A stretch of 64,000 bases of DNA, from the NCBI GenBank assembly GCA_018340375.1, contig JAFFJZ010000003.1:17670001-17734000 (forward strand). Reading direction: 5' to 3'. Under the pieces are notes generated by a model. That model made no database searches. It saw only the letters and a program-made list of their open reading frames with translations, and had not been told where the DNA came from. Positions 12,558 to 22,460 of the stretch are shown one piece after another; position 1 is the first letter of the stretch, and every line of letters begins with the position of its first letter. This DNA is from Gonatopus flavifemur (taxonomy: Eukaryota > Arthropoda > Insecta > Hymenoptera > Dryinidae). The translations under genes and the position numbers were made by a program.

Positions 12558-13403
12558 AGCGTTCTTTTTTATAAACAATTTTCCATTGAAAATTTTGACC
12601 TTTTTACGCTGTGTCAAACCAGCAGAATGTCTTTCGTTTTTTGCTCCCAGACGTTCAGGTTTATTGCAAAGCTGTCGACGCCAATGGGACTATTTTCAAG
12701 AGCTGTCAATTTTTGTAATCGAATGAACTCTGAAGTTTGAATTCACGATCGAATCCAGAAAACGAAAATTTCACAAACTCTCATTGCTTCAATACTTTAT
12801 CTGAAAGAATGATTTAATTCTAAAACATTGATGTCAATTACCTGATATTCAATGACAAATTTATTTCGGAAAACGATTCGAATTTCAAAGATATCAATTC
12901 TTGACAGAGACTGTGTGTGCTAATGTGATAAAAAAAAAGAATTCCATGCAACATTAACTTTATTGGACATTTGTGCAAAGTTTTATATTAATTTATCGAA
13001 TAAATTTTTTGTTATCAATAAAACAAAGTTTGAATCATTTATTGAAACGAATTTCTTCAGTGATCAATGGTGTTGATATCAATTGATTATTGGCATTCCA
13101 ATGAATCGATCGATCCCTTAATAAAATTTATTCGATTATTTATTTATTCATTGATTCAAAGAAACAGTCGTACACTGATTTTTCAAGTGCACCAAGAAAA
13201 AGAAAACGAACAACGATTGTAAAATGAATACCATGTTTTTATCGAATCATGAGAACAAATGATGATCACACTAAATCACAACCTGTCACCCTAAATGCAT
13301 TTGAAAACTGATTTATGAAATGCAGCAGAAGAAAAAATTTCGTTAATATAACAAAGTGAGTCGCAAGTGTGCGTTACGATTTATGGGGTTGAAATGATGG
13401 TAC

Positions 13404-13730
13404 TTAGATTTGTAAAATAAAGTCATTGAAAAGTCTGACCGACCTCCAAACCCTGAACGGAACATTGAAGTTAATAAGCTCCAGAATTTCATTGCTGTTC
13501 ACACATCCATTAGGAATTTTATATAAAAACATGAGGTCATTATAAAGTTTCCTAGATTCAAGAGATGGAACATTTAATGTCTGCATAACTGAACTATCAT
13601 CATGAGAATTCGCGTCCATAGGATGAGCGATTCGATGAATGGCGAAACGTAAAAATTTATGCTGAATCCTTTCAAGTAAGAAATTGATTGTTCTATTTAC
13701 CAGATGGCTTTTCTTCATCGGATAAAGTTT
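13404..13730 (-). pseudogene. non-LTR retrotransposon reverse transcriptase, C-terminal remnant
   Basis: An open frame of 104 codons reads like the end of the reverse transcriptase of jockey-like LINEs. It contains the 'LLERIQHKFLRF' segment (the 'thumb' helix that follows the RT core), then 'LNVPSLESRKLYNDLMFLYKI' and 'LELINFNVPFR'. The family pattern is ERVQ-RFLR, SLE-RR--DL-FLYK and INFNVP. The RT catalytic core (the YADD box) and the endonuclease are absent, so this is a 5'-truncated dead copy, as is usual for LINEs. No target-site duplication or poly(A) tail could be identified. It lies in the intergenic stretch upstream of ETHR. Confidence 0.75.
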
Positions 13731-14752
13731 TCATTCGAAACATAAAATTTCCTAGTAAACATGAATCATATATTCCTTACATGGAATATGACGAATCTAT
13801 AGAATTAAATATTATTCGAATATCATTATATATAAGTCATTTTGAGAATTATTTCTCATAAGATACATAATTTATTTATGAAGTATGTATGATTCATATA
13901 TAAATCATTTTCACTCGAGTGATTCTAAAACGTTTAGATAGAAATCAGAAACTCGAACGATCTTGCGTTCAATTCTCGGACTTTTACATTAACAAAAGAG
14001 AATTCTCTTCAGAAATATTCTATTCAATTCTCAATATTAAATCCCCGTGACAAGAGAATTTATCGTTGGATCGCCTTTGACAAGCACATCTTTCGATAAA
14101 TGAAAATTTCAGATTTTCAGCGTGAAATCAAACGAAGGAAATAATGAGATATTATCAATCTGGTCACAGCAGAGAGAGAAAAAAAACCTGCGGCAGTATT
14201 TTTAGTACGTGTATTCATTACAAGGGACACGATGATTCACTGCTGTAATTGATCTCACGCCAATGATCGCTGCATTATTTCAAAACTCCATCAATGTTTC
14301 TTGGGTTTTTTTTTGTCCAAACAATCATAAGAACAGCACTGAAAAAACTGCATGAATGTACATAAATTGAAATCCCTCTTCAACAGAAGTTATGCAGAAT
14401 TCATACATTTACGCATAGTAGAATTAAATACTATTTCACAAGGGGCAAAGTTCAAAACGAAATATTCAACAATTCTCATACCCAAATATCTCCGCAAACG
14501 GATGATGAAAAAAAAAAAAATTGGACAGAACGAGAATAACACTTTCGAAGAACACTAAAGAATAACAGATATACAGCAACGAAGGGGATAAAGAACGGAA
14601 GGAAATTTCCCCAACTGTATCAACCAAAATTATATTTATCACTCGAAGAGGATGTAACAAGATCCATCGATATCGAATAATTGATATCCTTTTCGTCAAA
14701 TTTTTCGGGATCTTTTTTCTTCATTTTCATGTTGTCGTTGAAAAGTGTTAAC

Positions 14753-14843
14753 CACGTGCACACGTGACCCGCGAGATCCGTATTTTAACACACACAATCG
14801 GGGTTCGTACGAATGCACAGCATGTACGAATCGTTAGCACGTG
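14753..14843. promoter_or_regulatory. cluster of three CACGTG E-boxes
   Basis: Perfect CACGTG hexamers sit at 14753-14758, 14761-14766 and 14838-14843, within 91 bases. The surrounding 14700-15060 is richer in G, C and CpG than the neighbourhood. CACGTG is the canonical site of bHLH factors such as Myc/Max and CLOCK/CYCLE. A role as a distal enhancer or promoter, perhaps of ETHR on the minus strand, is inference only. Confidence 0.3.
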
Positions 14844-15610
14844 GTACTGTATTCAAAACACTCTCCTGTCACTCGATTTCCATCACTGAGCGTGGAATGA
14901 AATCGCCCCTTTTGGAATTTCGAACCGTGGCGTACAAATTGTACCGGTAAACTGAAACTGAATGAGAATTCTTGGCCCGCCACAAACTCTCGAATGCGTT
15001 TCGTTTGTCGCGCATGCGTACTTTTTCCATTGTCTTTCAACGTGCTACACACACAATGCTTGGAAAATGAATTTTCGTGTAATCGTGGATGATTTGTCCT
15101 TTGTACACCCTTTGTTGTTCCTTTTTTTTCTTTCTTATTAGAAATTGCCTTTGTTTAGAATTTGTATTATTTCAACGGTCGAAGTAGCGGTGAGACCGAG
15201 TTGAGGGATATATCTCACGTAGAGATTGAATCTCACCGAAAGCTTTCTGGTTTTTTGTTAATGGGTTATGAATATGTAAACATGACTTGATGATTGAATG
15301 GATTTATTATTCTCTGCGAATTTCATTGATAAAATTCGTCGGTCAGAGAGATAAAGGTAATTCATGAAACCAGTTATTTCTTCAAGATTCAGCATCGTTG
15401 AATTTCACGAGTTTGGAATCTCGAGTTTTACTTTTTACGTATTTTGCAATACGAGAACTTGTATTCCAGTGTCAAATATTTTCTAACCGATGACGCATTT
15501 TTGTGGAAGTCTTCTCTTCACGTGCAACACTCTGAAAGATATCCAGATGATGTCTCGTGCATTACACAGGTCTCTGAGATATCACAAAATCTCTTTGAGA
15601 TCTGCTAGAG

Positions 15611-15716
15611 CCCAGATAGCACAGAGTTCGTGAAGAATTCTTCAAGAATATCATTTGAACTCTAGAGTTCTAAAAAAGTTCTTCAAGAATTCATCGATGA
15701 CTCTAAGCTATCTGGG
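15611..15716. mobile_element. short MITE with cccagatagc termini
   Basis: CCCAGATAGC at the left and GCTATCTGGG at the right are perfect inverted ends. Subterminal agagt / actct and gaagaattcttc motifs extend the palindrome. At 106 bp it looks like a minimal relative of the larger 'cccagataac' element at 26307-26843, since both carry ttcttgaagaattc-like interiors. Confidence 0.7.
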
Positions 15717-16290
15717 AGGGATCCAAAAGAAGGATCTGAAAATTTTTACTATATTGTACCAGTTGGCCATGGTATCACGTTCAAATATCCCGGTCATTTG
15801 ATCCCATAGTTGAATATCCCCGTACGATAATATCCCATAGCTGGAAGATCCCCATACCATTGTCTCCTATTTTCAATTTTTGAATTGTTTTTGTTTTGTA
15901 TTGTCAGGATTCGATTCCCAGTGAACAATACGTTATCATTCAGAGCTCTTAAAGACCTCCCAAAGACCTTTCAGAAGGTTAACATAAAGATATCAGAATG
16001 TTATCAGATGCGCCGATTTCTGAGGAAAATAAGAAATTGCCAGAATGTTATCCAAACGAACTCTTTGAGAGGATTTTTTTCTGAGATCGCAGAAAAATGA
16101 TAGCATTCAGATATCAATATGATAGCATAAAAGGTCTTCCTCTCATAAGTGTTCACTGGGTTATATTGCGATTTTGAATGGTTTTATTGATGGTGAATGG
16201 TTCTATTTCGAATGGTATTTTTATCCAAATATTAAGCTAGTAGAGTGGACCAGATGATAATTTTTTTCTGTATTTTTTGTATTTTTCAAG

Positions 16291-16481
16291 TGGAATCCCG
16301 AGTAAAAATGTTAATTTCGGTTCGCCAAACGGGACTGGTGCAGACGAGTTGCATTTTTGTGCGGTACTGTTGCGGATCCAGTGCGGGCGCATCACGTCCG
16401 CAACAGTACCGCAGAAAAATGCAACACGCCTGCACCAGTCCTGTTTGGCGAACCCAAAGTGAAAATTTTTACTTGGGATGG
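16291..16481. repeat. GC-rich long inverted repeat (snap-back element)
   Basis: Two arms of roughly 90 bp pair closely: ggttcgccaaacgggactgg against ccagtcctgtttggcgaacc, and cggtactgttgcgga against tccgcaacagtaccg. The outer part (gagtaaaaatgttaatt / aaaatttttactt) is weaker. The loop is only a few bases. The arms read open in several frames, which creates spurious overlapping ORFs here. The length and fit of the stem suggest a recent insertion. Confidence 0.8.
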
Positions 16482-16975
16482 ACTTGACAGGAATACAATT
16501 TTGTTGGGTGTAATGGAATTTCTGGCAGTTTCATATTCAAGTATACTATTTTCCACGTGTAATTATATTGTGAACTGTGTACAAGTTTGTATATTATTAT
16601 CGGAATGTAGTATTGCATCGTTATGTAGTGTGACAGAGTTGACGGTTGAGCAGCATCGAGCTGGTCGTATTGTGAACACTGTTAAACGCCGAAAATATTT
16701 AAGTTACGAGGCAAGATTGAAAAATGTTGTTGGTGGGTATGATGGGATAGATAAATTGTCGTACTTGAAGGGTGTTGCGCACAATGTTGTGTCGTAAAGT
16801 GGTTTTTTTTATTACTTTTGCAATTTTGCAACTGATTTTTTATGTGTATTTTGTGATTTTTGTTCCTCTTTTTTTTGACATTATAGAATGGAGATGTTCA
16901 ATGTGGGATTATTTTCTGCGCAGATATTTTTGTATGGGGATATTTTTGTATAATAAATTTTCGAATTTTTAATAT
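16482..16975 (+). other. G/T-skewed open stretch beside the hairpin
   Basis: A plus-strand frame starting inside the hairpin stays open to 16797. The part after the hairpin encodes about 100 residues ending in a basic segment (AGRIVNTVKRRKYLSYEARLK, slightly shortened in meaning by the repeat-derived start). The plus strand is strongly T and G rich and poor in C to about 16970. I recognise no domain. It may be the remainder of a larger element carrying the hairpin, or simply skewed non-coding DNA. Confidence 0.2.
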
Positions 16976-17533
16976 ATCACGAAACAGATTATTTCACGTT
17001 TTTTATGCATTTTATGTGACAAAATTTCATTCAAAATGAATTTATTGATATCTACGTGTCGTACAAAGGACTCCATTGTAATTTACGTAACCAAATGAAT
17101 TCAACGGTGATGAGGGCGATAAAAGTGGAGACATTACATTAATCGGAATTCTTAAAGATAAGTGATTCGATTGTGACTTGATAACCATACAGTTTACAGT
17201 AATTACAATGGAGTTGACAAAAGGGAGCTAATGGATTCATTATAAAGGTCAACGCGAGAAATGATTCAGTTATTCGATCCATCATATCATGAATCGTACA
17301 AATTTTCTATAATATACAAATAAATGCTTGAATTACATCTTGTTTTGCTGAAATTTGTATGAAACGCTTTCATGCATCATCAAATTGTGGGTTATTGTAG
17401 TGAATCAAACAGCATCAAGTAACATCAAAAGTTTTCTGTGGGTAACATGATTTGTATCGGGGATCTAACAGCGTTTATTACGCTTACATCTTTATACTTT
17501 GAACGATGCTCTCTACAACCGCATGTCTATATA

Positions 17534-17764
17534 TAGACAGCACAAATGATTATTTTAAATTCACAAAAACTTCCGAAAGAACTTTTCGAACAGTCCCCGT
17601 TATGACAGTAGAAATGAATTCAAAATGCATACATGTTGAATCCCTGAATGGTTCTTTATGAATTCTTTCTGAAGATTAAGTTCATTTTGAATTCACACTA
17701 TTCATAATGAATTCATGTTTACTCTCATAACGGGAGCTCTTTGCGGAGACTTTTGTGCTGTATG
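17534..17764. mobile_element. MITE with agcacaaa / ttttgtgct termini
   Basis: The ends atagacagcacaaa and ttttgtgctgtat are inverted. Inside, cttccgaaagaac pairs loosely with gctctttgcggag, 'gtccccgttatga' with 'tcataacgggag', and 'gaattcaaaatg' with 'cattttgaattc'. It is about 230 bp, nested-palindromic and non-coding. Confidence 0.65.
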
Positions 17765-17899
17765 GGTAATTCTTACTATGCATCATTTGGCGTTTCTGTT
17801 ATAATGAGGTAAATATGGAGGAAGAAAATTATCAATGAATTCCATTCAAATTCAAAATAATCATTTCAAACTCAAGCAATATTTCCCCCATTCATTAGC

Positions 17900-18080
17900 T
17901 CGTGTGGAAATTTTTCCGGACGATCTGTACTAAACGTAGGCGCTGTACGGGCGGGTGCCTAGCCCTAGCCACCAAGGGGCCTAATCGAATTGCCAATGCT
18001 CGACCTGATTTTTCTAACTCAGGGTCATCCCGCATAGTCCTGGTTAGGCTTCTCGCAATCTCCCAAAGCTCCCAATTCAA
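17900..18080. repeat. GC-rich anomalous segment of unknown origin
   Basis: This segment is clearly richer in G and C than its flanks and is open in both directions for about 60 codons. The minus-strand reading contains a run such as 'SLTRTMRDDPELEKSGRALA'. Length and composition suggest a fragment of a transposon or a SINE-like insertion, but I recognise no tRNA-like promoter boxes, domain or terminal repeat. Confidence 0.3.
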
Positions 18081-18335
18081 GCCTCATGAATCTACATAAA
18101 TCTAATATATTTGATTATTATTTCACGTTGAAAAACAAAAATTTTTCTGAAAAAACTGATGAAACTAGAAAAATCAGGTAAGAAATTACTTCAGGAATTT
18201 GTGAAGTATATTTCTCGGACAAAAGAAAATTGTTGATTTCAAGCTTTGGACAAAATGGTGACTCAAAAAGCACAGACCTGGGACATTATTTTTATAAGGT
18301 CCTTCATGGCCAGCGGTAGAAGTGTCGTAAGTCTG

Positions 18336-18861
18336 CACAGAAAGACCGGGTCTATTAAGGGGATACCAGCGGTCCCTGACGATGTAACCCGAGCCAAATC
18401 TTTTCTGACAAATTATTCGAAAATAAAGCAATGAAAAGAAAATATCGCTCTGTACAGACCATTTTTATCGATTAAAGAAGGTCTGTATAGAGCGATATTT
18501 TGATTTCACTCTTTTGTTTCCGAATAATTTGTCAGAATAATTCGGATGTATGCTTTTCTGAGCAATGGGTCTGGTTGCATCTTCAGGGGATCGCTGGTAT
18601 CACCTTAATATTTAGAAAAATGATTCTGAAAAATATTCGTAGTGAGTCTATTAAAAATTTGTAGTCGATGTATTAACAATTGATAGTTTCACTGTGAAAA
18701 ATACCAATGAAACTATCAACTGTTAATATTTTGACTACGAATTTTTGGTAGACACACTATGAATATTTTCCAGCGATCCTCTTTTTCTCTAAACTGACAG
18801 ACATTTTCCTAAACGTTGATAAATTCTTCCTAAATATTAATAGACCCGGTCTTTCCGTGTA
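18336..18861. mobile_element. MITE of the 'cacggaaagaccgg' family, copy 2, with nested hairpin
   Basis: Left end cacagaaagaccggg, right end cccggtctttccgtg. The internal palindrome (18625-18775) matches copy 1 at 12100-12235 in inverted order: acaattgatagtttcactgt. Another palindromic element has inserted near the left end (18359-18605). A third MITE begins within a few bases of the right end, so this site has collected insertions. Confidence 0.75.
18359..18605. mobile_element. nested palindromic MITE
   Basis: Left end ggataccagcggtccctga pairs with the right end tcaggggatcgctggtatc. Further in, caaattattcg pairs with cgaataatttg, and at the centre aaaatatcgctctgtacaga pairs with tctgtatagagcgatatttt. 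It is about 247 bp with no coding capacity. It interrupts the element at 18336-18861, which lacks this segment in copy 1, so it inserted later. Confidence 0.75.
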
Positions 18862-18864
18862 AAT

Positions 18865-19056
18865 TATCTGGAAGTTTTCTTCAATCATGTACATGAATTC
18901 AGGTTCATATATATTTTACATTACACTTGGTGTGCAAAAACATGAAACAACTATAGACAATGCTATAGCTTACATTGAATTTAATACAAAATGTATATGA
19001 CATTGAACAACCCCCAGTAAAAACATTAAGGTTAATGCAGAAATTTCTAACAGTGC
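18865..19056. mobile_element. MITE of the 'gttagaaatttctgca' family, copy 2 (inverted)
   Basis: It reads as the reverse of the copies at 9901 and 46622: it begins ttatctggaagttttcttca, then acatgaattcaggttcat, gctatagcttaca, and ends aatgcagaaatttctaacag. It starts within a few bases of the end of the MITE at 18336-18861. Confidence 0.65.
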
Positions 19057-19369
19057 AGAACAGAAAATTTCTTCATCATCTCCATGGTATTGGGAAGCGG
19101 AGTTCACATGAGTAATGGGGATCTTTGGAAAGGATCGATTCTTTTTTTATACAAAAAATATATAATTTCCATAGATGTCCATAAAAATTCGATACTTTTT
19201 ATTTGAAAAGGAATTGATCTTCTTCAAGGATCCCCATCATTACTACACGTAAACTTGAAAAAATATTAATTTGAGAAAAAAACTTCACATTTTGGACGAA
19301 AAAATTCACTTTATTCGTTTATAGAAGAAAGAATTGTACACCAATCGGAAAATCGCGTGTATTTCACTA

Positions 19370-19460
19370 GATAATTTTATCAAGAAGATACAATTGAAAT
19401 TTCAAGTCAATCGGATGAAAACTGCCCGAGTTCTACTGCCGGGCTATTTTGGAAAGTTCT
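19370..19460. repeat. fragment of the 'aaatttcaagtcaatcgg' repeat
   Basis: The phrase aaatttcaagtcaatcgg followed by 'gaaaactgcccgagttctactgc' matches the diverged repeat at 33900-34010 and, inverted, 22060-22200. Only the core is recognisable here and no termini were found. Confidence 0.45.
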
Positions 19461-20480
19461 AAAATAATTTATACCTGATTAATATTCTTCTCTTTATAAT
19501 AAATAACCACATCTATGTATCAATTGAAAACTGAACTGAATACCAATGAACAATACGTGCGCCGATACACCGCGAAATTCAGAATAGGTACCTTGCTAGA
19601 GATGTATCAGATGAGATTCATGTGGGAGCAACTATAGTTACTCGATCGGGTGAGTGTTGTATTGAATAATTCGTTCCATGATAAATTCACAGAAATCCTG
19701 ACTTTGATCGAATAATTTATTCCTAGTTGTAGGGTTCTCAAAAGACAAGTCTGATTTTGGATTACTTTGTGGAATCTCCATAAATTATCAGACTGACTTT
19801 ATAATATTTTCTAGTCTGGGGAATCGAAGTTTCCTCGAAGATGAAAACGGATAAATCATTCCAAACTTGATTACAGCACATCGATTGACCTGCTAATCTA
19901 AAATTAACCAAAATTGCAAAAATCATATTATTTGAGAACTCTTCTTACCAAAACTTTCATGTGAGTGATTTTTTTAATCTAAAATGTACCTATCTTTGCA
20001 ATGCAATCCTGAACTTTCAAGAATGTCATCGACAGCGTTAATGGAAACATCGGTTGATCGCCGCTTTTCTCTATCCGCTCGAGCGAACAAATTTGTATGA
20101 ACTCCCTAAATGACACTCGAGAGTGTATAGTTGGCTATGAGATCTACCTTGCTCTCTAGATAGGTTAAATACGTACTTGTAACGTGGAACATTCGTAAGT
20201 GTCTTTGAACCATAAAGAGTTGGTTAATGGGCACAGATCGGAAGAAAGATAACTTTTTTTCGAATCAAATACAGGACGTTATCTAATTTGTTCCAATTTA
20301 TATTCGGATTCTTCTAGCCTGAATTGTGAATAACCATTATATAGCTGTATTTATAAATAATTATGATGATTTTCGACATCAGTAGATTATATGGAGCAAG
20401 ATTCGTGTTGGATATTATCAACGTAGAAATACACGGAAGGAAATTTAATTGGAAAACTAGGATTATTCGGGAAAATCAGA

Positions 20481-20644
20481 TACACTGAGAGAAAAGCACT
20501 AAAATTTAGTTGTCCCAGTTTATTCAATGTAAATAAAAAATTCAACTGTGACAAATAAAATTCCTTTGGTTTAACTAAATTTATATTCGAAGTGACTAAA
20601 TTTCCAGCTGTCTAATCTTCAACTAAATCATTTTTCTCAGTGTA
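20481..20644. mobile_element. MITE with tacactgaga termini
   Basis: TACACTGAGAGAAA at the left and TTTCTCAGTGTA at the right form inverted ends. The interior repeats 'aactaaat' and 'gactaaatt' motifs in an approximately palindromic layout. The size is 164 bp. The same termini delimit the element at 24911-25386. Confidence 0.7.
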
Positions 20645-22059
20645 ATAATTTGTAACACAATTCGTCATCGTTGCCTTGAAGCTGAAACTGGCAGCCCTAA
20701 AGCGAGCAGCCGATTGTTATTTACTTTTTACACTAAATTTTTATTAGGGATTCAAGCATCTGAAAAGTGTAGTGGAAGGTCGCTCAATCGATTTCTGGTA
20801 TAAAAAAAGCTTCAAGAAAGTTTAATCAAATTGCCAGCTGTTTGATGGTAAAAATTGATGTCATTTTTTATTTCTACACAAAGAAAAAAAAATAGTGGAG
20901 CCAACCCCGAAAGCGTTTGAATACTGGGAATTTCACTGCGAGGTTGAGTCAACTGAATATCGATTGAATTAAATCCCTGGTCAATCATTTCGATCGACTT
21001 CAGTTGACTCAACTGCCCGTCGAAATTCGCCGTATTCAAACCCTCCAGGAGTTGAAGCAAACGGAGAAATTTTGATTCAAAAATACATATAAGTGCTCTA
21101 TTTTGTCCAACAGAAAATTGAACCCTATGTTCCCAGGTTTATAAAAATCACGACAAACGTGTTATGAGAAAATGTATAGCTTGAAGAGAGAAAGACAAAG
21201 GTTAAATGCTTGGAAGTAAGCCAAAGAAATTCGATTTGACCCGCAGAGTTTGAAGAGATAAAAAAGGTCGAACCAGTTCCTTGAATTTCAGAAACGCACT
21301 AAGAAGGCAAAACATTGAAATACATATAAAACTTGTGAGAATGAAGGAATGATGGAACAAAAAAACAAAAGACGTTTGTAAGAGGGATGAAATGGGAGGT
21401 ATAACATCGAATATTGTCATTTTCGTATAGGAAACGAGTACCGAAGATGATAGGTGATTGACAAGATAGAACTATAAAATTGGAAGAGAGGGATTTTATT
21501 TGTCTTATATAACTTGAAAATCATGAAGTAGATATTTCGTTATCGTTTCAATCAAATCCACTGAGTGCAAATAATTTTTCTGAATGTAGAGATGCATCGA
21601 TTGAATGCATGGAAAGAAAATTCATATGTTCTGTACATATATAAAAATTCCATACTTAGGTCGTACAGAGTCTATGCGATCAACGCTCCCACTCCATGCT
21701 TTCAATGCATGATAGTATACTCGAAGAACATGAATTTATAAACAATGAATACGTGCATTTCCATAACCCGACGTCGCGTTCGCATAATGACCACTCAATG
21801 CTGTTCGCTTAGCTCGTATTTGGTGATGAATCACTGGAAGGTTTTGAAGCAATGATTGAAGAAATCGTCTATTTCATTCATCAAAGTGAAGTTTTGAGAG
21901 TTTATATCTCCCAACATCTCTAAAACAGAAAAGCTTTTGTCAATAATTTTTTTTTAGCATTTTTTTATGATAATCATGAACAATCAATACATCAATCGAT
22001 GAAGCAACTCTTCAGGAGTGAGAAAAAATGTTTTCATTCAAAATTTGTTGCAAAATGGT

Positions 22060-22460
22060 GGCCTTAGGAGCGTTTCTCTGGAAATTGTGGTTTGAAATCG
22101 GCGAGCAGCAGAACTCGAAGAGTGTTCATCCGATCGATTTGAAAATTGAACTGTAACTTTATCGTGTGATTATCTGGCGAAGTACACACGATCATAACTT
22201 TAGACAATTTTTTCGCAAACTGGCGTGACCTTGAACAAAACATTCGAACTTTCGAAAAAAAGAGCGACTGTGATTGTTCGTACTCTTTAAAATTTTTAGA
22301 GTGAGATTTCACCAAAATCAATATGCAAAATTGATGAAGTTATATGGCGCGTGCCGTCTGGTGCGAGATATCTCAGGAAAATTACTGTAGAGCCGCCATT
22401 TGGGATTATTTTTTGATGAAAATAGTGTTTTTTTTCGGTTGTTACACTGGTGTAACCCTG
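22060..22460. mobile_element. diverged copy of the 33469-34376 element (inverted, ends uncertain)
   Basis: Read on the minus strand, 22200-22060 gives 'cagttcaattttcaaatcga', 'tcggatgaacactcttcgagtt' and 'ctgctgctcgccgatttcaaa'. These align with 'cagttcaaatttcaagtcaa', 'tcggtcgattgctcttcgagtt' and 'atgatggcagcaaatttgaaa' at 33935-33995. The plus-strand right end has tgttacactggtgtaaccc, recalling the ggtgtagcccc terminus of the other copy. Confidence 0.45.

Larger units (their letters stand above)
6894..13403. other. 6.5 kb upstream flank of ETHR without recognisable genes
   Basis: Only short unsupported ORFs are present, and none shows a domain or splice-bounded exon I can defend. The interval contains MITEs at 9901-10108, 10403-10634 and 12012-12557. 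A small (CAG)n-like tract lies near 8382-8398. The ETHR promoter and 5' leader should lie in the left part of this stretch, but I cannot place a transcription start. Confidence 0.5.

Noticed and set aside
16245..16797. Overlapping plus-strand ORFs across the hairpin
   Set aside because: The start portions are the palindrome read in several frames; no domain was recognisable. Only the skewed segment after the hairpin is kept, as a low-confidence entry.
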